NCBI RefSeq assembly: GCF_964355755.1
Contig: NC_092679.1
Coordinates: 10,656,932 to 10,720,931 of the forward strand
Direction: 5' to 3'
Source of the DNA: Antedon mediterranea
Taxonomy: Eukaryota > Echinodermata > Crinoidea > Comatulida > Antedonidae
Length of the DNA: 64,000 nucleotides
A program made the translations under genes and the position numbers. Below the pieces are notes generated by a model. That model ran no database searches. It saw nothing but the letters and a program-made list of their open reading frames with translations, and had not been told where the DNA came from. How positions within the stretch are numbered: the stretch's first letter is position 1; every line of letters starts with the position of its first letter. Shown one piece after another: positions 1 through 12,200 of this stretch.

Positions 1-123
1 TGTGCTTGTGTTATTTTGATACAATCAAATGTGTAATGTTTTAAAATTATAAAATCAATTAAATATATCATTACGATAAAAAATGTCAAATTAAATATTC
101 ATTTCTTAAATTATATACAGTAC

Positions 124-267
124 CTTATGGAAAACACACTGAAGAAAACAAGCTGGTGCAAATGTAGGTTCGCAGCAATAGATAATTGAAATTCGTTTGT
201 TGGAACCAGGACTGGCAAAGTTGGAAAAGGATGTGATAGTAGGATAAGTGCATTCTCCAATTGTTTG
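124..267 (-). CDS. INO80: INO80 exon 20 (insertion region, probable; last exon in window)
   Basis: A 48-codon phase-0 exon between acceptor AAATATAG and donor [19 protein letters not shown]...IIYC loosely matches vertebrate LPSFLCVASPRV...SYC. The expected NDRSAEY is not conserved (CEPTFAP). The next exon must lie left of base 1. A different reading frame of this stretch is also open, so the assignment is tentative. Confidence 0.55.
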
Positions 268-3200
268 CTATATTTAATAAAAAATACAGAAATGGAAAAT
301 TAGAAGGATTAAAGGGAGGTTAACAAGAATTAAAAATCCAGTCACAAATACTACTGGTGATATTATAAAACACACCATATTTGCTATCAATTTAACTCAA
401 TTAATCCTCTTATTTGAAACATTGTAATTGAAAGTTTCTTTCTGCATATCATCTTTAAAATTTTATATAAAGAAATGGCGTAATTGCTTTAATTACCTTT
501 TTCCAGAAAAGCTAATAACACCCCTCCCATTTGAAATTTTAAAAATGTGGAACTATCCCATGTCTATTTTCACATCACATGCGATTCTTTTGGTTTAAAA
601 AAAATAATAAATGAATCAAACAAAATTATGAACCAATAAACATAGAGTTTGAAGGTTTTACAACATCATGTGATGGGGAATTTTAATACAATTCACTCAT
701 GTAGACCTGTGGCTAGTGTGGGACACATCATTTTATCTCCATCAGTACAATCCTTTGATGTCATCCTTCCAATTTCTAGAAATGTTTTGCAGGTGCCCGG
801 TTCACAAGAGAAAAATGAATGAATGAAAAGGAGAGCATCAAGAATTGGTCAAACATTAATTTTGCAGATTTCGCGATCATTTTTTAAAGACATCGTTTCA
901 TACTTTTTTAAAACAATTCTTTTCAATATAAGTTTTAGGACAATCCTGTCATAAAGGAAGGCCCTGCTGAATTCAAAGTTTTTTTCCTCAGTATAAAACC
1001 ACTCATTATATGAAAAAATATAATGCTAATGTGCACCCTAATTTTATTTACTTCTTTTTTTTATTTTTTATTCTGAGGTTTTACAATATGGCACTGATAA
1101 AGTACCTTTCTTGGACAACCTGGTGATGACCTTTTTGCTTGATGGGTGATTCTTGTTGGTGATCTGTGTGCCTTGCCAAGTCTTAACTTCAGGTGCCATG
1201 CACTTTCTGGCATATAGTGATATACATGATTTGTGTGAACATATATAGTTGAAACATTACTGGTAAAAATCAGATCTTGAAAAACAATGCTAAAAGCTCG
1301 ATTTGGAGAACTAGTTGTCCATGAGGGCCACAATAGTAAACTGTTGATTGGAATGGTTTTTGTGCTACATACAGAGAAATAAAAGAAAAGAAATGATAAA
1401 GAAACCTTCACTTTTAAGTTTTAAAATTACATATAAGCAATCTCTGATCCAGGCATGTGATGAATAAGGTGTTATGATTATTTTTAATAATGTTAATTTA
1501 TTGTTATTTTATGTTTTATATATTATATTTTAATCACAATTATTACTGATATTTGTTATTCTCTAATTATTACTAGGCATTTTGTATAACAAATACCAAT
1601 ATTTCATGTGCTGTTTTTTGTCATGTACCGTAACCTGCAGTCTTGTTAGGGGGTTAAGCTTAAAGTATCATACTTATTTGACCTCCTTTCACACTTCTTT
1701 GTTTTGTTTTTTTAAAGTACAAGTATCTCTATATATTTTGTTTAAATTAGTTTGATTACCTTAATGTTTATTACTATGATACCTGTTATCATTGTTTCAC
1801 ATAACTTGTATTATTTTTGAAGTGTGAAAAATTGAATAAAAGAAAGAAGAAGAAGAAGAAACATGAATAAATGGGTCAAGGTTTGAATTTCATAATTCTA
1901 GTAATTTTTTCAATATCTGACTATGTGAATGTGTAAGGGTTTACCAGAAGTCAAAGAAAATGCGAGTCTGCCGGGTACCCCCTGCTGCGTATATAGACCC
2001 AGGGGACCTTTAAAAATGGTACCAGATATAGAGGAATATGTGCTGCATAGGCAGGATCATGAATAAAAATAAAACCGACAAAGTTCTTGTTTCTGCCTCA
2101 AAATAAAATATTTATTGTAACAAGTACTTTCGACCATAGGTCATTATCAGGTACTGAGATACCACCTAATTTCACCACCATGAGATTCCCATTGACATCC
2201 TCATACCAAATTCACAAACGACAGACATTTTATCCACTGCCCGCCAGACCCCCTTAGGTTATAGGTTATTAATAGATACAGTATTGCATATACCACTAAC
2301 TACCAATGATCTAGCGTATAGGAATACATAATGTATATACACTACATTTACTATAATGCAGTACGGTGTGTTTCTACTATATCTAATTGTTTTTTACTTG
2401 TATATAGTTTGCTATTTAAAAATAAAAAAGTAATATAAAAATAAAGTTTTTCCGATACTGCAAAATGCAGCTTTCTAATTCGCTGATAGTTTGTTTGTCA
2501 TGTGAGCATCACTTGGGTTAATGCAGACACCATGCAAGATTCGGATCCACTGCACAATACAAATGGAAAAAAGAAAAGGAGTATTAGACCGGGCGCCCGG
2601 AAGATTTATTCATGTGAAAAGATACAAAAGGTCTGATAGGTGCATATTAGGGCGAGATGCAATATTCGACATTGCTGCCGGGTCACAGCATGTACATGGG
2701 GCCTGTGGGGATCATAACATAGGGGGGTAAAAATGCATTTATTCATGTGAAGCGATACAAGGATAAACTTTTTTGGATATCATTCGCAGTGGGTTACTAA
2801 TGATTACATCACCAATGACAGCAACTTTATCCTGTACGGGGCGCCAAATAGCAACATTTTAGGGCCACGCCCAAATAGGTTTATTCATGTGAAACGATAC
2901 AAGGTTTAATCTTTTTTTAATAGCAGCAGTACATATTGGGGAGGAAAAAACACCAATGACAGCAACTTTATCCTGTACATAAGCTCAGACAGCAGCCCTA
3001 AAGCTCCGCAGTTTCCCCCTATTCGGCTATATACTCGGCGTGTATGTCGTCTTATGGCGTTCAGCTGAGTTAGAAATACGTGATACGGACTCGGACTGAC
3101 AATAAATACACAGTAGAATGCTAAAACAATAAAGAGAACAGTTGTTTCCTGTACCAAATCATCAAACATCAAACTCTTAGGAACTCGCCCAAAATGGGTT

Positions 3201-6200
3201 TATCCATGAAGTATGAATCATTTTTGAACAAATGTTTTTTTTTCACTTTATCCGGTACACAGCAGCTCAAATGCTTGAGGCTCCATTCGTGATCAACAAT
3301 GTTGATACTACAAACACATTCACGATAACGAGTGACTTTTATTTTATAATTGAAATATATCTTTATTTTGGAATAATAAATGACACCAACAAAAACACTT
3401 AAAATAACCAACAGCAGATTTGTATTTTAGGGTAACATTTTGAACAATCAATATTATATCAAAATCATTATTTCGATCAAAATAATATAATTTTAAAAAT
3501 ATTTTTCAGATAAACTAAATAATTACACTCATAATGATCAACACCGGTACCGATTATTGTACATTATTATTATAACTTGATTTAAATATTGTTTTAATTA
3601 CACACTAGACACTAGTGATATGTCTATATGAAAAAAGGCAACGAAATCTAAATTTGCAACATTTTTTAACATAACATAACAGTAAAGTAAATAATAGTTC
3701 GAATTCAACAAAATCACTTAGAGAATTGGTAAGGTATAGATTAGACTATCGATTGCACACAATTACTGTATTTTTAACTCAATTTAAATTTAAGAAAGTA
3801 ACCGTTTCATGTAAATTAGACTGATAAAAACCAACAAAAAACTTAATTTGCCAACATTTTAAACATCGTTACTAATTGTCCATAATGGATCGACTACTGT
3901 ATCGATTACTGCACATTGTTTTACTTTAATTGAACTAAAATCAAATTTTTAATTGTTACTGTACTAACATTAGACAGTGATATCTGATAAAAAGCAACAT
4001 TAATAATACTGGACCAAATTAAATATCGTTACTTATCAACAATGGATCGACTACTGTATCGATTATTGCACATTATTTTACTAACTAACCTAAGAAAGTG
4101 ATATCTGATCAAACGCAACAAACTGAATCGAATTAAATATCGTTACTTATCCATAATGGATCGACTACTGTATTGATTACTGCACATTATTTTACTATAA
4201 CTGCCCAAGTCAAATTTAAGATTGTCACTGTACTAACATTAGACAGTGATATCTGATAAAATGCAACATACTCAGGAACAAATTAAATATCGTTACTTAT
4301 CCATAATGGATCGACTACTGTATCGATTACTGCACATTATTTTACTATAACTGCCCAAGTCAAATTTAAAATTGTTACTGTACTAACATTAGACAGTGAT
4401 ATCTGACAAAATGCAACATACTCAGGACCAAATTAAATATCGTTACTTATCCATAATGGATCGACTACTGTATCGATTATTGCACATTATTTTACTGTAA
4501 CTGCCGAAGTCAAATTTAAAATTGTTACTGTACCAACATTAGACAGTGATATCTGATAAAAGGCAACATTAATAATACTGGACCAAACTAAATATCGTTA
4601 CTTATCAACAATGAATCGACTACTGTATTGATTATTGCACATTATTTTTCTCTAACTGAACCCAGGTCGAATATTTTACATGCAGTGTAACTACCGACAC
4701 AGTGTAAAAGCACAATTGAGCAAAGACATCAAGGTTACTGGCTGTATGCATTAAATAACTGAATATTGTACATTCATCATATTCCATTACTAGCTGAACA
4801 GAATACACGATATAATAAAACCAGTAGGGGCTATTGGATTTCTTTTTACATGATTTGTGACAGCGTCATTTATAAATTTGATTATATCACACTGTAATGA
4901 TACTGGATTCTTCTTGCCAACTATCTATGCATCAAATATTTCAGTATTTATATTTGATATTATACAATATTTACTTCAAAACTGTCAAATGTTTTATGTA
5001 AACGATTAAAACTATTAAATCAGCCGTAATGCATAATCTTTTGAGTTTCTCTATTCGTCATCATCACAGTCACATTCACTGTCATCACTCCAAGGTTGGT
5101 CATCATCGATTTCAGCTTCAAAATCTATTATTTCAAGTTATTCATCATCACTTTCTTCCAATATTCCTGCATCAGTATCGTCAAGAACTGTGTTTGATTC
5201 AGCACTTTGTTCCAAGTGTGGATCACTAGTCAACGTATCTGGTAGAGCATTTCCATCAAACCATTTAGGTACATACCTTCCATCACCATTATCAACCCAT
5301 CCATAGTTTAGTGGGTGTAGGTTTTGTGTTGGCTGAGGGTATGAGCGTGTCTCCACATAATAGATACATAATTTGCCCTCAACAGATGCTGGGTGAGTGT
5401 GATTTCACATGGTGGCAATGACGAACAGTTGATCTTCTTGACTTTCTTCTTTCCAGTTGTCATTTTGCGAAACGATTGGTACCTGGCCTCATTAATGCTG
5501 TTCATGCTTTTAAACCTATATATATCTTGCATACATAGGCAGTGACTGCGGGTTTGTCCATCCTGTCACCACAAAGCGATCGCAATGCAGCAACATGTTT
5601 CTTGTCCTTCACTAAATATGTAAATGGGATTGACTTGCCTTTGCGGTAAAATGCCGAAGTGAAATCACACCCAGTGAGTGTGTGAAATGCAATGAGCGCC
5701 TCACTTAATCCCTCCTGCTTCTCTTCGAGATCTCTAGACACTGCTGACACATTAATCATACGTCGGTTGTTTGCCGACCCATAGTCCATTAGGATAGTAC
5801 CTTGTCTTTTTACTGCAAGACCTATTAGAACGACGAGGACATCTGTATCCGATGATCGGATCTTTAAGTTCCCGTCAGTTAGATAAGCGTGGAATGCTAG
5901 CAGCGTGTCTGCCTCTTCATGGTCCCCTTAGAATGCTGTTGGTTCGTCTACTATTAACTTCCCGACTAAGTTTACCTTGAGTCTGATGCACTTTCCACCA
6001 TACGATACATATAACGTCTTTCTCCCAACAATCTCTGCATAATGCTGGTTTGTTATCTCACGTAGAATGTACTGGGCAAATGCGTCTTTAAATTCCCCAT
6101 TTTTTAGCAGCTCCGTACCTTTCTTGTGTTGTTGTTGCACCGCCCCGGTTATTGTGAACGTGGACCGGTATCTTCCGCTCCTCTATTATGCCTTTCAACA

Positions 6201-9200
6201 TCTATTATAGATGGAGTAACATACTTGTCTAGATGTAGATAGACAGAATTTCCAGCAGCTGAGCATACCTTGATCATGATATCTGTAATTATTTTGCCAT
6301 ATGTGGATGAATTGTGTGGCGCCAAAATTTCATGAAGTACAAGTCCACCATCGAAAAGTGTTGCGTCGATCACCGGATCTGGGATGTCATTCTGATTTGA
6401 TATTTGCGACTCTAAAATCTTGGTAAGCGTTGCCTTCTCTGTTTTTGTCGGAGTACCATCAGTATGTGCGATTGAAAGCGGTATATCAGTGATAGGGAAG
6501 CACAGGACCTGGTGTAAATCAATGGTAGTCATTGAAAGTAAATATCCAAATGCGTCACGAACACCCTCAGCAGCTCCAAGATCCTTTTTGTCTTTAGATG
6601 GTTTGCTCTTCATGTTTGCAGCAGCAAAATTTTGAACCTTTACACGCTTGACCGTCTTCAATAATCTTGTGTCGTCTGCCACACACTCCTTGTGAAATAC
6701 ATGCCTCAGCTTTGCTCCTTGCTGCAGTGTATCGAGTAGATACGAACGGGTATCCGGATGAACAGACTTCCCTGTGGCAATGTTGACTAATTTGCTTGGT
6801 GCTTCAATGGCAAACGGATTACATGTGTTGTGTAGTACGCCTAGTAGATTATTTACATCGCGGTTATCCCGTTCAATCCTCCGCTTACGTAACTGGTTAG
6901 CTGGGATTTCACCAGGCTGGATGCCACACATATCCTTCATCTCAGATACGGCCATACTACGTTGAGTAAGACAAACACACCAATGGCGAAATGCGCTAGC
7001 CGAATTAGCAAAAGAGGTTATTCCACTTGCCGAAGATGCGGCATCCCTGTTAACCGTTTGCTCTAGGGATATATCGATTGCACTTCTGGAGTATGTCTTT
7101 GTGGTTCTTCTGGTCGAGAAAGCACCAGCCTTTAGGATATCCAATGACTCCGGTTTGATGTGCTTTAGCTTTTCTACATACAGTGTCCCCCATCTTGCGT
7201 AATTCGGCCTGTTTAAAGCAAAAAACACTTCACCGAAGTATTTCCATGTATAGGTCCACATTATTTGTCTTCACACATCCTGAGTATGTAAAAGTTCATT
7301 CATTCAAGTTTTTGTCATAACAATAACATAAATAAATATAACTTTTTAAAAAGTCGTTGTTGTTGTAGTAGCATTTTACTATTATCAGTTCGAGTCCGAC
7401 AGTTGAACCTACGACGTACGCGCCGAGTGTATAGCCGAATAGGGGGAAACTGCGAACCTTTAGGGCTGCTGTTTGAGCTTATGTACAGGATAAAGTTGCT
7501 GTCATTGGTGATGTAATCATTAGTAGCCCACTGCGAATGATATCCAAAAAAGTTTACCCTTTTATCGCTTCACATGAATAAATGCATTCTTACCCCCCTA
7601 TGTTATGATCCCCACAGGCCCCATGTACAGCCTGTGACCCGGCAGCAATGTCGAATATTGCATCTCGCCCTAATACACACCTAACTACATCATCAAACCT
7701 TTTGTATCTTTTCACATAAATAAATCTTCCGGGCGCCCGGTCTATATTTATATGTGTGACTGGTTTCTTGAATAGAATCCATATTTCTCTCATTTTTTGC
7801 TTGCCATCATTTTAATATAAATATATATACTGTGCAAAACTATTATGTATAAGTTATTTCTATAAAATGTACAGAGTTTAGTCAGTAAATATGTTTAAAT
7901 ACATTTTTGTTTAAACTTCTCTGAGTAAAGTGTTTTACTTTTCTGCTTGTTTTTGTATTTTTATGAATGTTTTTTTTTATATTTCTTGTGTGGATATTTT
8001 CTGATATTTTTGTTGAAATGCTATATTTTATCTTTATGTGCTACTTGGTATAAGAGGATTTACAGGCTCTTGTCATATGAATTTAGTTTCGTTTTGTGTT
8101 TCCTGCCACTTCATTGTAGTTGTTGTTGATTGGCAATAAAGAATAACTGTTATATAGTATAGTAAGAGGCTGTCATGATTAAAGCAGTGTAGTAGAGGTG
8201 GACTGTCTACAGTTTTTTGGTATTCCTTACAATGTGATAGGTCATATAACATTGGTTGCTGGTGGTATCTACAATATCTAATGTAGGCTACTTGAGGCAA
8301 GGGGATCACTAGTCGACCTTAAGGGGGTCTCTACTTTATCTTTAGCAGGATTTGTCAGGACCAAGGGAGTCCATGGGTGGTCTGTATTCTTACAATGTGC
8401 CAGATATTGTTTGCTGGTGGTATATCTATCTATCTAAGATAGCTAGTTAGTTTGGGGAGGGGACTGGATGGGGGAGGAGTGTCTCTAGTCAAACATTAGC
8501 GGGGTCTGTCAGGACCGAATGTATAAGTGGTCTGTAATATCACATTTGGTATTCCTTCCAAACTGTATAAACGTCTGCCAAATGTGAGTCTATAAAAGAA
8601 AATGGAAAATGTGACGCCAAATGTAGGTCTACTTACTTTTGTTTTGGTGATTGATGTGAATGCCATACTAATTGATGATGTATCCTGTAGGCCTCTTTCA
8701 TTATTAGAAGTAATGAAATCCATCTGCATAACAAACCAATTACCATTAAGTTGTGTAATTCACCTGCTGATAGGTTTATAAATCGTGTAAATGAAAAACA
8801 ACCACTTCTGCATGATTCAACAGAACCAGGAAAGAGTGAATGATGAATATAATCCACGGAGAAAATGTACAGCTTCTTCAATAAAGTACTATAAAGAAGT
8901 ATAAAAATATTTAACTGTAAATAGATTATATTACAATATACAAGGTCAGAATTTGATTAATTATTATGGTGTACAGTTCCAATCTTTCATTCTTTTATTT
9001 ATTTATTTGGTATATATAAAACAATACAAAATGCCGCAAAATCTACAAGCATTGTATACAAAAAAAAAAAAAAAATCATTGAACATCAAAACACATTAAT
9101 ACAATGAGCACTATAATAGGTAACAATAAACACAAAATACCAACTTGCGTATAAAAAGTGTCCATTAAAATACTAACAAGAATTATTTCTTACAAAAACG

Positions 9201-12200
9201 CTGCTCGAATGTTTGTTAATCATGGTTCTTTCTTCATTAAATGATGTTTATCACATACCAAAAAGTCAGACACTGACAAAATACCAGATTGTAAAGGTCA
9301 TGTCAGAGGCTCTTACAATTCCACTCCTTTCTACCCAGACACACCTTCCTCACCACCACATGGTGTAAACTCGCCCACCCATAAATAAGTTGTATTCTGT
9401 ATTATAATTAGGTTCGAAGCATTTTTTCTCTGGTTTCATGATCCAAAGTTAAAATATGACTGGTTACTGCCCATGTGCTGGTTCTGGATCTCAGTTTACA
9501 CCTCACTCACCATATTCATAAAATAGTGATCAAATTCAACTTACAGGTAGGTCTTTGTTTAATCTTTCTATTAATCATGGTCTTTTTTGATAGTGATGAT
9601 ACCCTGGCCACTAGCCTGGTCAACAAATTATGTTGTGTGTTTTAACTGGTTGATGACATCATTGTTCAAATGCCGTTAAATGAGAAGGTCAACTGTACTA
9701 CATATTATGATGTATTATATAACACCCAAATAGATTCCTGTCATTTGATTAGACGAATGTCTGGTCAAATGCCCTATCAATCGCTCCACAAAGTGCAGTG
9801 AATTCCAATTTTTACCGGATGAAGCTCGGACATATAGTAGATCTATGAGTAGATTTAGTTTTATGAATATCAAGCATTTCAATAATGGTAAACCAACCGA
9901 AAACAAGCCAGAATGTCCTTCTAAAACCTTTTTACTCGAATCATTATCATTCCAAGAACCATTGTCTACACTTTCTAGAGGGGGAGCGAGCAAAGCGAGC
10001 TCACCCTCTAGTATAAAACAAATAATCAATCTTTATATATTTGTGCTATGGTACAAATAATGAAAGGTCATATTTTCACCTCTTGAAATTATTTATAACA
10101 CACTCATAAACATTAATTATTTGTATATTATATATAGAATTTGACATTGCCGTAAAACAGACTTGCTGACCCCAGGGTCATAAAAAGCTGGAAAAAGATT
10201 CCAACTAATTTGATGTACTGTCCTCTGATCTGGCAAAGTTGGCCATTGTTGGTCACACATTCCATTTAAAAATGCCCCTTTTTTGTTTATTTCTTTTTTT
10301 AGTGAACAAAATATGAATTGCAAAATAACATTGATCCATTTTATCATACAAAATTGTAATTGTAAAATCAGTAAAGGTGAAAATGATGATAAAATAAGTA
10401 AAATCAGGTTAAAATTACATTAGATTGGGAGAAATGAAGAATCGTTATAAAAAAAACCATTAGTCTCTTGACAGGGTACATATTTGTATAGTGAGAACAA
10501 TAGAAAGCATATGCTAATCACTTGTACAGTAGATCATGTCTAGCAAAAAGTTTGTTACCTTGAAACTGACCTTTTTTTGTCTGAGTTTATCTGATGTGCA
10601 TCCCGGTAAATCAGCTTAGGAATACAATATGCTTGTAGATGCATGTACAATGGTGATCTTGTTTCTCTTCTTTCAAATAGTTCTGGGTGATTGCAAACCT
10701 TACAATATAAAATGTTTCATAAAATGTTACATAGAAAAATGGAAAGCTAGAATCAATTCAAAATACATTTGAACCAATTGTGGCTGTTTAAATTAATATT
10801 TTTAGCATTATAACCTAAATTTCATACATTTTGAAATGATACGATACCTTTCTAAATTGCATAACAAGATTCATGAGGCTGTTAGTAGTTGTCTGAATAC
10901 TTGAAGAGGATGTCGAACTACTGGTAGACTGTAAGAGGTCTTCAATGGATATCTTTTGTTTCACAGCTTGATAAAGCAGCTTCTGTCTTCGAGACATGTT
11001 ACAATAAACCAAAATCTCAATCTATTCAATAAAAGTAGTAATTAAAAATACAATTAAATTTCAGTATATCACCGAGCGGTTTAGAATTAATGTTCTTTGC
11101 CTGTTGTGTTTATATATAAAAGAGCAAACTCAACAAGTTTGTCCTCTATGCATGCCGCGGGACAACATCCTATCAGTGTGAATTTTGAACTCAACATCAA
11201 TCTTGCAACGGAGATGGTCATGGTGATATAAAAAGTTCTTCTAATCCGCCAAATAATTACCAGTTTATTTATGGTACAGAATCTTAATTACAATTACGGC
11301 TACCTTTTGACGCCTATCATGATTTTGTTTACTCTGGATTTCCTAATTTGTAATCAAAAAGTATGTAATGCATTTTCATTTTACTTTGCAGTGCTTACAT
11401 CAGTGTGCATGAGGGATAATGTACCTAAAAGTCCAATTGTATTCGGGATTGTCAGGACCAAATGAGTATTTCCAGTTTATCTATCAGTATAGTAACGTAA
11501 TTGTTATAAAAGGTACATGCCTTAACATTTTGTCCCTATATACTGTAGCTTATGTTAGTTTTCAATTTTTGTCTATCCAATCCAAGTAAACTTTTGTAAT
11601 GAAAGTCCTACATTTAAATAAGTGTTAATGTATATAAGCCTATAGAGTAATTTTTATAGTTCTTACATAAGCTTCCTAATTACATGTACATGAATACAGT
11701 ATTAAGATAAAAGCGTCAAATTTAATATCTTATTTGTTTTGTGTATTTGCATTGTATTTCAGTAATAAATGGCTATTACCTGTATGTAAGGAAACATGTT
11801 TTTGTACTGTATGACATTAATTTAAATAATATTTAATTAATTATTTATGTAGTTTACTAATACTAATACTAATCAGCACAGAAACTCCTTCCTAGTAAAT
11901 GCAATCCATGAGTTCAACTGTAGATTTTTAAGATAATGTTTCAGTTTAGTATTTATTTATGTTTGGCCTTTGACAATAAATTTTCTTGTATCTTGTTTAA
12001 ACATTAGTTTAAACTTTCTTTCAATCATTTGTGTACAAATGAATTTAAAACAAAGAATGAGACTTCAATTATAATTCTTGCATATTATTTTATACATTTG
12101 ACGTTTTCTCGGCGTGGTTGACATCAGCGGGGCTCACACCCGTTGAAGACGGGTACTAATGCTAGTGTACTATATATTTAAGTCACACCTGAGAGTAGAA

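Larger units (their letters stand above)
2585..7744 (-). mobile_element. 5.16-kb DNA transposon with long terminal inverted repeats
   Basis: Both ends begin TAGACCGGGCGCCCGGAAGA read inward and are flanked by TAT (2582-2584 and 7745-7747), a possible 3-bp target duplication. The right inverted repeat runs from 7744 down to about 7400. The left arm (2585-3055) matches it but contains an internal duplication of about 150 bp. A subterminal repeat TTTATTCATGTGAA.MGATAC recurs at about 2606, 2738 and 2882 and inverted at about 7570 and 7710. Inside are a satellite-like array and a broken minus-strand gene. The superfamily is not recognised. Confidence 0.85.

Noticed and set aside
1061-1105. Extension of the minus frame past the exon 19 donor
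   Set aside because: A GT donor at 1105-1104 in phase 0 fits better; the extra residues resemble nothing.
10117-10347. 76-codon minus frame ([16 protein letters not shown]) as an extra INO80 exon
   Set aside because: Exons 17 and 18 already join in phase and it resembles no part of INO80; probably repeat sequence.
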